Below, piece by piece: positions 1 to 7,040 of a stretch of 27,957 nt of DNA (positions within the stretch are counted from its first letter, which is position 1; the number at the start of each line of letters is the position of its first letter). The stretch spans positions 1 to 27,957 of the forward strand of contig JBFGCA010000061.1 in assembly GCA_041567315.1 (NCBI GenBank). The letters run 5' to 3'. The notes beneath the pieces are model-generated. The model made no database searches. It saw nothing but the letters and a program-made list of their open reading frames with translations, and had not been told where the DNA came from. A program made the translations under genes and the position numbers. This DNA comes from JBFGCA01 sp041567315. GTDB taxonomy: Bacteria; Acidobacteriota; Thermoanaerobaculia; Multivoradales; JAHEKO01.

Positions 1-96
1 TCGGTCGCATATGGCCTCGATATGCTCGCTCGTCGCGCCTTGCCCAGCGGGCGCTTCGCCGCTCTCGATGTGACAAGGAACTTACCGCACGGAACA

Positions 97-804
97 CTAT
101 CGGATCTTGCGGTAGAGGGCAGCCAGCCGGTGCGGCGACACGCCGGCGAAGTAGAGACCCCAGATCAGCCAGTTGGTCGCCACCGTGGTCGCGATCCCGC
201 GGGCCACGAAACGCCGTGCCGAAGTCGACACCCGCCCGGGCAGCACCGCCACCCGGCCGTGGCGCTTGAGGCGCCGCATGAAGTCCAGATCCTCGAGGAT
301 CGGCCATTCGCGGTAGCCGCCGAGGTCGGCGAAGGCGCGGCGGGTGACGAACTGCGCCTGGTCGCCGAGCGGCAGCCGGGTGAGCCGGGTGCGCAGGTTG
401 ACCAGCCGCGAGCCCATCCGCATCAGCCGCCCGCCGCCGTCGAAGCGCACCTGGAAGCCGCCGCCGCAGAACCCGGCGGCCACCGCGCCGTGGATCTGCC
501 CGGCGGCCGCCGGCGGCAGCGCGGTGTCGGCGTGGAGGAAGAGCAGCACCTCGGCCGCGGTAGCGGCGGCGCCGCGGTTGAGCTGGGCGCCGCGGCCCGG
601 GGCTCCGGCGACCACCCGCACGCCCAGCGAGCGCGCCAGCTCCACCGTGCCGTCCGCGCTGCCGCCGTCGCTCACCACCAACTCGGCGCCGAGGGCCAGC
701 ACCGCCGCCAGGTTTCGTGCCAGCGCCGCCTCCTCGTCGAGGGTCGGGACGACCACTGCCAGCCGGCTGCCGTCCGGACTTCCACCGCGGGACACAGTGC
801 GCAC
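97..804 (-). CDS. TIGR04283-type family 2 glycosyltransferase
   Basis: This 235-aa protein looks like a small soluble GT-A fold glycosyltransferase. The N-terminal nucleotide-sugar half has VVPTLDEE (about residues 18-25), DGGSADGT (46-53) and the acidic metal site HADT (91-94). A GRGAQLNRGA motif (70-79) is typical of the subfamily named TIGR04283, linked by annotation to arsenosugar biosynthesis. The C-terminal part has GDQAQF and an ILEDLDFMRRL acceptor-side motif. The start used is GTG at 804; two further in-frame GTGs nearby (at V4 and just before VVPT) are possible, and no Shine-Dalgarno is visible for any of them. The gene diverges from moaC. The usual partner of this family (a TIGR04282-type protein) is not in the window and could lie beyond position 1. 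The family call is fairly sure; the substrate is not known. Confidence 0.82.
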   Translation of the reverse strand: MRTVSRGGSPDGSRLAVVVPTLDEEAALARNLAAVLALGAELVVSDGGSADGTVELARSLGVRVVAGAPGRGAQLNRGAAATAAEVLLFLHADTALPPAAAGQIHGAVAAGFCGGGFQVRFDGGGRLMRMGSRLVNLRTRLTRLPLGDQAQFVTRRAFADLGGYREWPILEDLDFMRRLKRHGRVAVLPGRVSTSARRFVARGIATTVATNWLIWGLYFAGVSPHRLAALYRKIR

Positions 805-868
805 GGGCTGGATCGAGGGGCCTGGTGGCTGCGAGTCACGCTAACATAGCGGGCGGTACCTCTCCGGC

Positions 869-1345
869 ATGAGCCCGCGATCCCCGTTCAGCCACCTCGA
901 CGACCTGGGCCGGGCGCGGATGGTGGACGTCTCGGGCAAGCAGGTCACCCGGCGGGTCGCCGAAGCCTCCTGTCTGGTGAAGATCTCGCCCCAGACGGTG
1001 CTCGGCCTCTCCACCCTGCCCAAGGGCGACGCCTACGCGGTCGCCAAGCTGGCCGGGATCCAGGGCGCCAAGCAGACCGCGCAGCTCGTCCCGCTCGCCC
1101 ATCCGCTGGTCCTCGACCAGGTGGACGTCGAGCTGGTGCCGGTGGCCGATGGCGTCGAGGTGCGCAGCCGGGTGGTGGTCAACGCCCGCACCGGCGCCGA
1201 GATGGAGGCCCTGGTGGCCTGCGCGACCGCCGCGCTGGCGCTCTACGACATGGTCAAGTCCTCGGAGCGCAGTGCGGTGGTGACCGATCTCCGGCTCGAG
1301 CACAAGAGCGGCGGCCGCAGGGGCGTCTACCAGCGGCCGGGATGA
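869..1345 (+). CDS. moaC: Cyclic pyranopterin monophosphate synthase MoaC
   Basis: The 158-aa product is full length for MoaC (about 160 aa). MoaC is the second enzyme of molybdenum cofactor synthesis and turns the MoaA product (3',8-cyclo-GTP) into cyclic pyranopterin monophosphate in the cytosol. The expected residues are in place: LPKGD with K52, AHPL with H78, TGAEMEAL (109-116) and LYDMVK with D127 and K130. The usual LCHPL/MCHPL motif has Ala in place of Cys before the histidine. The start is the ATG at 869; no clear Shine-Dalgarno precedes it. The stop TGA overlaps the start of the next gene (ATGA at 1342-1345), so the two are probably translationally coupled. No other Mo-cofactor gene is in the window. 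Confidence 0.95.
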   Translation: MSPRSPFSHLDDLGRARMVDVSGKQVTRRVAEASCLVKISPQTVLGLSTLPKGDAYAVAKLAGIQGAKQTAQLVPLAHPLVLDQVDVELVPVADGVEVRSRVVVNARTGAEMEALVACATAALALYDMVKSSERSAVVTDLRLEHKSGGRRGVYQRPG

Positions 1346-2526
1346 TCCGCACCGGCCTGGACCGCCTGCTGGAGCGTGGCGAGGCGCTCGCCGGCCGGCG
1401 CTGGGCGCTGCTGGCCCACGCGGCGTCGGTCAGCGCCGACCTGGTGCCCGCCCACCTCGCCCTCGAGCGCGCGGGCGCCGGTCGGCCGGCGCTGCTGCTC
1501 GCCCCGGAGCACGGCTACTGGGGCGTCGAGCAGGACATGGTGGCAGCGGCCGGCGGCGCCGATCCCTGGACCGGGACGCCGGTGGTTTCGCTTTACGGCT
1601 GCGACGCCGCCTCGCTGCGGCCCGCGCCGGAGACGTTCGCGGGCCTCGACCTGCTGCTTGTCGACCTCCAGGACGTGGGCGCCCGCTACTACACCTACGC
1701 CGCCACCGCCGCCTGGGCGGCCGAAGCGGCCGCTACCGCGGGCTGCGCGGTGTGGGTGCTCGACCGGCCCAACCCGCTGGGGGGCGTCGAGGTGGAGGGC
1801 AATCTGCGGGACGAGGGCCTGGAGTCTTTTGTCGGCGCCTTCGCGGTGCCGGTGCGACACGGTCTGACCCTGGGCGAGCTGCTGACGCGCGAGGCCCGGC
1901 GCCGCGGCTGGGAGGAGGCGCTCGAGGTGTGGACGGTGACCGGCTGGCGCCGCGAGACGACCTGGCCCGAGACCGGGCGGCCGTGGATCGCGCCGTCGCC
2001 CAATCTGCCCAGCGTCGGGGCGGTCCAGCTCTATCCGGGCCTCTGCCTCGTCGAGGCCACCGAGCTGTCCGAAGGGCGCGGCACCACCCGTCCATTCCGG
2101 CTGGTCGGGGCGCCCGGCCTCGATCCGCTGGCGCTGACCCGGGAGCTCGCCGGCCGCCGCCTGCCGGGCGTCGCCTTCTTGCCGACCTACTTCCGGCCCC
2201 AGTACCAGAAGCACCAGGGCGAGGTCTGCGGCGGGGTGGAGCTGGTGGTCACCGATGCCGCCCGGCTGCGCCCCTACCGGCTGGGCGTCGAGCTGCTCAC
2301 CGGCCTCAAGCGCGCGGCCGGCGACCGTTTCGCCTGGCGCCGGCAACCCTACGAGTTCGTCGCCGAGGTCCCGGCGATCGATCTGCTGGCCGGGTCCCCG
2401 GCGCTCCGCACCGCCCTCGAGCGGGACCAGGAGCCCGCCGAGTGGATCGCCACCTGGCCGGCCGACGAGGAGGCCTTCCGCGCCGCCCGCCGCGAGTGGC
2501 TGCTCTACCCCGAGCCCGCCGCATGA
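1342..2526 (+). CDS. DUF1343 family protein, NamZ-like
   Basis: This 394-aa protein matches the DUF1343 family over its whole length. A characterised Bacillus member, NamZ, is an exo-beta-N-acetylmuramidase that removes terminal MurNAc from peptidoglycan fragments. Visible family signatures are LLAPEHGYWG (about residues 52-61), the acidic LLLVDLQDVGARYYTY stretch (about 104-119), VLDRPNPLGG (about 139-148), WIAPSPNLPS, LVEATELSEGRGTT (about 236-249) and YFRPQYQKHQGEVCGG. There is no signal peptide, so it is predicted to be cytosolic and would act on imported or recycled wall fragments. It overlaps moaC by ATGA and is overlapped by the next ORF in the same way. The link to moaC is only positional. 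The family call is confident; muramidase activity is inferred. Confidence 0.88.
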   Translation: MIRTGLDRLLERGEALAGRRWALLAHAASVSADLVPAHLALERAGAGRPALLLAPEHGYWGVEQDMVAAAGGADPWTGTPVVSLYGCDAASLRPAPETFAGLDLLLVDLQDVGARYYTYAATAAWAAEAAATAGCAVWVLDRPNPLGGVEVEGNLRDEGLESFVGAFAVPVRHGLTLGELLTREARRRGWEEALEVWTVTGWRRETTWPETGRPWIAPSPNLPSVGAVQLYPGLCLVEATELSEGRGTTRPFRLVGAPGLDPLALTRELAGRRLPGVAFLPTYFRPQYQKHQGEVCGGVELVVTDAARLRPYRLGVELLTGLKRAAGDRFAWRRQPYEFVAEVPAIDLLAGSPALRTALERDQEPAEWIATWPADEEAFRAARREWLLYPEPAA

Positions 2527-2942
2527 AGCGGCCGCACCTGCTCGCTGCGTCTCAGCCGCCGCCGGCCTACGCGCCGCTCGTCGCTGCCGCGCGCCGCGCC
2601 TCCCTGCGGATCGGCTGGCTCGAGCTGGCCGCAGCGCTCCCGTCGCTTCCCCCGGCCCTCGAACAGGCCGCCGCCGCCGGCGCGCTCCGCGCGGTCGCCG
2701 CCGGCGGCGAGCTGACGGTCTCGGTCAAACCCCTCCGCGGCCCCGCGGTGCTCGACGACCTCCTCCGCGAGCACTTCCTCGGCTGCCGCCTGGTCCTGGT
2801 CACCGGCGACGACACCCTCCCCGGCCTCGAGCCCGACGCCGGCGGTTGGCGCCTCACGCCCCCGGGCGGCCCGCCCCGCACCTTCACCACCGACCAGCTC
2901 CTCGCCGCCCTCCGCCGCCCCGGCCTTCCGGGTGTTGGCTGA
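2523..2942 (+). CDS. Hypothetical 139-aa protein
   Basis: I do not recognise this protein. It starts at the ATG at 2523, overlapping the stop of the NamZ-like gene (ATGA), and ends at TGA 2940-2942. It begins MKRPHLLAASQPPP and has no signal peptide or membrane helix. The middle is Ala/Leu rich and looks helical (about residues 18-60). It is followed by a more structured stretch with LTVSVKPLRG, LREHFLGCRLVLVTGDDTLPGLE and FTTDQLLAALRR near the C terminus. The gene is kept because of the coupled start, the typical GC-rich third positions and its tidy end before a long non-coding stretch. The coding call is moderate and no function can be proposed. Confidence 0.6.
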   Translation: MKRPHLLAASQPPPAYAPLVAAARRASLRIGWLELAAALPSLPPALEQAAAAGALRAVAAGGELTVSVKPLRGPAVLDDLLREHFLGCRLVLVTGDDTLPGLEPDAGGWRLTPPGGPPRTFTTDQLLAALRRPGLPGVG

Positions 2943-3528
2943 CGGGGCTCGGCCCCCGGCCGACTGGGTTTCGCGATCGGCGAGACCGCCCGGTTCTCGC
3001 CTCCGACGGCAGTCGAGTTTCCAGGTAGAGGTTCGGAAGGGCGGGTTTAGCTCCACGCGGATCGCCGCTGTGGTTACCTCTCGAATCGGCGTCCTGGCTG
3101 CAAGTCTTATCTGCCGTGAGCTAGCGGGGGCCGCCCACGGTGCTCTTGGGCCGCCTGCCAGCGTCCGACCGCGGACATCGGCGGTCCGCGGCGCGGGTCA
3201 TGGGTCGGCCCGCGATGAGCGCGCTGGAGCCGGCCGGGGTGGGGTGCGACAGGGGCCTGGAGCCGAGCGCTTGCGCAGGCCATCGCAGATCAACGGACCG
3301 TCCAGCGCTTGGCGGACAGGAGGGGCCGGCCCTGCCCGTGAAGTTCTCCGGGCCGGCTCCGTCCCCAGGCGGGCCCCGCCCCGGTCGGCTTTCGCCGCCA
3401 GTCCTCCAGCCGACCCACGGCTCGCGCCCCCCAGACATTCCAGGCCACCGACCGCCGGTCCGGCCACGACTCCGCGCGCGCTGCCCTGCGCGTTGACCGT
3501 CGCCGCGCTGCGGTGCGACAATGCCGCC
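2943..3528. other. 586-bp non-coding stretch with inverted repeats
   Basis: I see no convincing gene here; the frames that stay open give low-complexity Arg/Pro/Gly translations. Several inverted repeats are present: CCGCGGAC/GTCCGCGG (3169-3176 and 3184-3191), CGCGGG/CCCGCG (3192-3197 and 3209-3214), GGCCTG/CAGGCC (3254-3259 and 3276-3281) and a long-range pair GGAGCCGGCC/GGCCGGCTCC (3226-3235 and 3351-3360). No RNase P, tmRNA or SRP RNA signature was found. The last 36 bases hold the promoter of the next gene. A structured RNA is possible, but such repeats arise easily at this GC content. Confidence 0.45.
3493..3522 (+). promoter_or_regulatory. Sigma-70 type promoter, predicted leaderless
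   Basis: TTGACC (3493-3498) and GACAAT (3517-3522) are separated by 18 bp. The predicted start of transcription, about seven bases after the -10 box, falls on the A of the ATG at 3529. No Shine-Dalgarno sequence precedes that ATG. Both facts fit a leaderless mRNA. The -10 box is not perfect (GACAAT against TATAAT). Confidence 0.5.
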
Positions 3529-4611
3529 ATGCGGCAAGACGACTCGATCCGCTTCTTTCTACCGGGCCCCACCTGGGTCCACCCCGACGCCCTGGCCGCC
3601 CAGACCGAGCAGATGATCGGGCACCGCTCGCCCGAGTTCAAAGCGCTCTACGCGACCTTCGGGCGGCGCTTGCAGAAGGTGTTTCGCACCGCCGGCGACG
3701 TCATGGTCGCCACCTCCAGCTCGACGCTGGTGATGGAGAGCGCGGTGCTCTCGACCGTCGGCTCGACGGTGCTCAACCTGACCTGCGGTGCCTTCTCGGA
3801 GCGCTGGCACCAGATCTGTCGGGCGGTGGGGCGGCAGGCCGACGCCGTGTCGGTGCCGTGGGGAGAGGCAATCGATCCGGACCTGGTGCGCCGGGCGCTA
3901 CGCCGCAAGCGCTACGAAGCGGTCACCGTCACCCACAACGAGACCTCGACCGCGGTGATCAACCCGCTCGAGGAGATCGCCGGCGCGATCCGCAAGGAGA
4001 GCGACGCCCTGGTGCTGGTCGACGCGGTCTCCTCGCTGGGCGGCGCGCGGCTGGAGACCGACGCCTGGGGCCTCGACGTGGTGCTGGCGGGCTCGCAGAA
4101 GGCGCTGGCGACGCCGCCCGGGCTGGCCTTCTTCACGCTCTCCGAGCGGGCGGCGGAGCGCGCCGCGGCGATTCCCCACCGCGGCTTCTACACCGATCTG
4201 CTGCGCTACCGCGACAAGCACCGGGCCGGCGGCACCATCACCACGCCGGCGATCGCCACCCTGCGGGCGCTCGACCGACAGCTCGACCGCATCCTGGAGG
4301 AGGGGATGGAGGAGCGCTGGCGGCGGCATCTGGAGCTCCGCGACGCCACCGCCGGGTGGGCGTCGGCGGCGGGCTTCGGCATGGCGGCGGTGGCCGGGGC
4401 GCGCTCGCCGACGGTCAGCTGCGTCAAGCCGCCGGCCGGGATCGAGGCCCCCGAGCTGGTGGCGCGGCTGGCCGCGCGCGGCTTCAAGGTCGGCGGCGGC
4501 TACGGCGCCTGGAAGCCGACCAGCTTCCGCATCGGTCACATGGGCGAGGTGCGCCGGCGCGACCTCGACCGGCTGCTGGCCGCGGTCGACGAGGAGCTGG
4601 TCGCGGTCTAG
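3529..4611 (+). CDS. Class V aminotransferase (alanine-glyoxylate/serine-pyruvate type)
   Basis: This 360-aa PLP enzyme is of the small class V type (alanine-glyoxylate, serine-pyruvate and related aminotransferases). It opens with FLPGPTWVHPD (10-20) and RSPEF (33-37). It has VTHNETSTAVINP around residue 140, the pyridine-binding D165 in VLVDAVSS, and the Schiff-base lysine K191 in GSQKAL. The C terminus has GFKVGGGYG and SFRIGHMG. It lies 45 bp upstream of serA on the same strand. Thermotoga and other bacteria have the same pair, with the enzyme thought to supply phosphoserine or serine transamination in place of SerC. The start at 3529 follows a promoter at the leaderless distance. The family call is firm; the substrate is inferred from the neighbour. 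Confidence 0.9.
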   Translation: MRQDDSIRFFLPGPTWVHPDALAAQTEQMIGHRSPEFKALYATFGRRLQKVFRTAGDVMVATSSSTLVMESAVLSTVGSTVLNLTCGAFSERWHQICRAVGRQADAVSVPWGEAIDPDLVRRALRRKRYEAVTVTHNETSTAVINPLEEIAGAIRKESDALVLVDAVSSLGGARLETDAWGLDVVLAGSQKALATPPGLAFFTLSERAAERAAAIPHRGFYTDLLRYRDKHRAGGTITTPAIATLRALDRQLDRILEEGMEERWRRHLELRDATAGWASAAGFGMAAVAGARSPTVSCVKPPAGIEAPELVARLAARGFKVGGGYGAWKPTSFRIGHMGEVRRRDLDRLLAAVDEELVAV

Positions 4612-4656
4612 CCGTCCGGCTGCGCAACGCGCACCGGGGGCGGGCGTTCCCTCCCC

Positions 4657-6285
4657 ATGCATCGCATCCTGATCACCGATCCGCTGCAGCGGGCGGGTCT
4701 GCGCCTGTTCCAGAAGAGCGGCTGCGAGATCCATCAGCTGACCGCCGAGGAGCGCCCGGAGCTGATCCGGCTGGTGGCCGGGTTCGACGCCCTGGTGGTG
4801 CGCAGCGGCACCAAGGTGGACGCCGCGCTGCTGCGCGCCGGGCGCCGGCTGCGGGTGGTGGGCCGGGCCGGCATCGGCGTCGACAACGTCGACGTCGCCA
4901 CCGCCACCGAGCTGGGGATCCTGGTGGTCAACGCCCCGACGGCCAACCTGGTGTCGGCCACCGAGCACACCTTCGCGCTGCTGCTGGCGCTGGCCAGGAA
5001 CGTCCCCGCCGCCGACCGCTCGCTGCGCGCCGGCGAGTGGGAGCGCAAGCGGTTCCTGGGCCGCGAGCTGAACGGCAAGACGCTGGGCGTGGTGGGGCTT
5101 GGCCGCATCGGGCAGAGCGTCGCCGACCGTGCCCGCGCCTTCGGGATGGAGATCGTCGCCCACGATCCGTTCCTGGACGAGGGGGTGGCGCGGCGGCTGG
5201 AGGTCGAGCTGCTGCCGCTCGAGGAGCTGCTGGCGCGGGCCGACGTGGTGACGCTCCACACGCCGCTGACCGAGCAGACCCGAGGTCTGCTCGACCGCCG
5301 CCGCATCGAGGCCATGAAGCGGGGCGCGCTGCTGGTCAACTGCGCGCGCGGCGGCATCGTCGACGAGGAGGCGCTGCGCGAGGCCCTCGACGCCGAGCGG
5401 CTGGCCGGGGCGGCGCTCGACGTCTTCGCCCGCGAGCCGCCGGTCGACTCGCCGCTGGTGGGCCATCCACGGGTGGTGGCGACCCCGCACATCGGCGCCC
5501 AGACCCGCGAGGCGCAGCAGCGGGTGGCCACCGAGACCGCCCGCATGGTGCTGGCGGCGCTCGACGGCTCGCTGGCGGTGACCGCGGTCAACCTGCCGTT
5601 CGCGCCGGCCGGCGCCCGCAGCGACGCCTTCCTGTCGCTGGGCGAGCAGCTCGGCCGGCTGGCCAGCTCGCTGCTGGGCAGCAGCGCCCACGACCTCGAG
5701 GTCCATCTGTGGGGGATCGACGAGGGGGCGCGGGTACCGGTGACGGTGGCGGTGGTCAAGGGGGCGCTCACCCCCTTCCTGGGCGAGGCGGTCAACTTCG
5801 TCAACGCCGAGCGCGTGGCCGAGGGCCGTGGCGTCCGGGTGGTGCGTGCCGTCCATCACCACGCCGGCGAGTACCCGGCGCTGGTCGAGGTCCGGCTGCG
5901 GGGTTCGGCGGGCGCCGTCGAGCTGGCCGGTACGGTGTTCGCCGAGCGCGATCCCCGGGTGGTGCGGTTCGAGGGCTACCGGCTGGAGTTCCGGCCCGCC
6001 GGCCGGCTGCTGGTGCTGCGCAACCGCGACGTGCCGGGCGTGGTCGGCAAGGTCGGCACCCTGCTCGGCGAGGCCGGCACCAACATCGCAGAGATCCACC
6101 TCGCCCGCACCACCCCGGGCACCGGCGACGCGGTGGCGGTGCTGCGGCTCGACCAGGAGCCCGCCGCCGGCACCCTGGAGCGGCTGGCGGCGCTGCCCGA
6201 GATCAGCCAGGTGCGGCTGGTGGACCTGGGGCCGGTGCCCCCGGAGCCCGCGCCGAAGCCGGCGGAGAAGCCGGCGTCGGGCTGA
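4657..6285 (+). CDS. serA: D-3-phosphoglycerate dehydrogenase
   Basis: The 542-aa length fits the long, four-domain SerA type (about 525-530 aa, as in Mycobacterium and Bacillus). It oxidises 3-phosphoglycerate to 3-phosphohydroxypyruvate with NAD, the first step of serine synthesis. The N-terminal substrate domain has VVGRAGIGVDNVD (67-79). The Rossmann fold carries GLGRIG (147-152). The catalytic triad is R231 (NCARGG), E260 (REPP) and H278 (PHIG). An intervening (ASB) domain covers roughly 320-450, and a C-terminal ACT domain starts at about residue 455 (VLRNRDVPGVVGKVG), which suggests serine feedback control. A short Pro/Ala/Lys tail follows. It is probably co-transcribed with the upstream aminotransferase. 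The ATG at 4657 has only a distant G-rich stretch as a possible ribosome site. Confidence 0.96.
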   Translation: MHRILITDPLQRAGLRLFQKSGCEIHQLTAEERPELIRLVAGFDALVVRSGTKVDAALLRAGRRLRVVGRAGIGVDNVDVATATELGILVVNAPTANLVSATEHTFALLLALARNVPAADRSLRAGEWERKRFLGRELNGKTLGVVGLGRIGQSVADRARAFGMEIVAHDPFLDEGVARRLEVELLPLEELLARADVVTLHTPLTEQTRGLLDRRRIEAMKRGALLVNCARGGIVDEEALREALDAERLAGAALDVFAREPPVDSPLVGHPRVVATPHIGAQTREAQQRVATETARMVLAALDGSLAVTAVNLPFAPAGARSDAFLSLGEQLGRLASSLLGSSAHDLEVHLWGIDEGARVPVTVAVVKGALTPFLGEAVNFVNAERVAEGRGVRVVRAVHHHAGEYPALVEVRLRGSAGAVELAGTVFAERDPRVVRFEGYRLEFRPAGRLLVLRNRDVPGVVGKVGTLLGEAGTNIAEIHLARTTPGTGDAVAVLRLDQEPAAGTLERLAALPEISQVRLVDLGPVPPEPAPKPAEKPASG

Positions 6286-6300
6286 GCGCCCGGCGGCCTC

Positions 6301-6909
6301 TCACCCGCCCCGGATCAGTGCCGCGTAGCCGCGGCGCTGGAGCTTGCGCTGCAGCTTCCGGGCGCGCTTGTGGCGCTCGAAGGGGCCCACCTGAACGCGG
6401 TGCCAGCCGTCCTCGCCGGCCGTCACCCGCACGGGGTCGCCGCGGCCCCGCAGGCGGTCGGCCAGCAGTGCCGCCCGCTCGGGCTCGCGGAAGGCGCCGA
6501 CCTGTACCACCCAGCCGGTCGCCGCCGCGCCCAGCACCCGGATCTCGACCGGTGCCACCCCGGGTCCGACCAGGTCGATGCTCTGGGCGGCGGCGTAGGA
6601 GAGATCGATGACCCGGCCGCGGACGAACGGCCCGCGGTCGTTGATCCTCACCGTCACGCTCTTGCCGTTGTGACGGTTGCGGACCTCGACCCGGGTGTCG
6701 AAAGGCAGGGTGCGGTGGGCGGCGGTCAGCTCGTGCATGTCGTAGATCTCGCCGCTGGCGGTGGGCCGGCCCTGGAACCCGGGGCCGTACCAGGAGGCCA
6801 GGCCGCGCTCGCGCTCGCCGGGCAGCGGCCGGGGGCGCGGCCCGCCGGCGCAGCCGATGGCGGTGAGGACGAGCAGAGCCAGGGCCACCAGCTGGGGCGC
6901 CGGCCGCAA
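6301..6909 (-). CDS. rlpA: RlpA family septal ring lytic transglycosylase, lipoprotein with SPOR domain
   Basis: The proposed 202-aa product starts at TTG 6909, where GAGG lies 10 nt upstream. This gives a compact lipoprotein signal (hydrophobic LVALALLVLTAIG, then C20). An in-frame GTG at 6993 would add 28 Arg/Pro-rich residues and is less likely. The double-psi beta-barrel domain spans about residues 36-125, with GLASWYGPGFQGRPTASGE, AHRTLPF and the catalytic-site motif INDRGPF (89-95). A SPOR domain follows (about 130-200, WVVQVGAF and HRVQVGPF). RlpA cleaves glycan strands lacking stem peptides during septation, and SPOR binds such denuded glycan. It follows purB on the same strand and ends 15 bp from the convergent serA end. 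No terminator is seen between them. Confidence 0.88.
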   Translation of the reverse strand: MRPAPQLVALALLVLTAIGCAGGPRPRPLPGERERGLASWYGPGFQGRPTASGEIYDMHELTAAHRTLPFDTRVEVRNRHNGKSVTVRINDRGPFVRGRVIDLSYAAAQSIDLVGPGVAPVEIRVLGAAATGWVVQVGAFREPERAALLADRLRGRGDPVRVTAGEDGWHRVQVGPFERHKRARKLQRKLQRRGYAALIRGG

Positions 6910-7040
6910 CGGCCCCCGGCCTCGCGCCCGGCGTCGCGCCTGGTGGGGGCCCGGACGGCGGGCGGGGACGGCGGCTCGCGAGGCGGCTGGCACGACGGAG
7001 GCCGGCTGGTCTCGATGTTTGAAACGAACCTCGAGCGCGG

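Noticed and set aside
842..868. TAACAT as a -10 box for moaC
   Set aside because: There is no reasonable -35 box and the spacing to the ATG does not decide anything.
2943..3528. RNase P RNA, tmRNA or SRP RNA in the long gap
   Set aside because: None of their conserved core sequences was found.
3513..6611. A 1032-codon open frame over the aminotransferase and serA genes
   Set aside because: Its translation is Arg/Gly/Ala-rich and low complexity, and it lies out of frame over two clear enzymes; it is a high-GC shadow.
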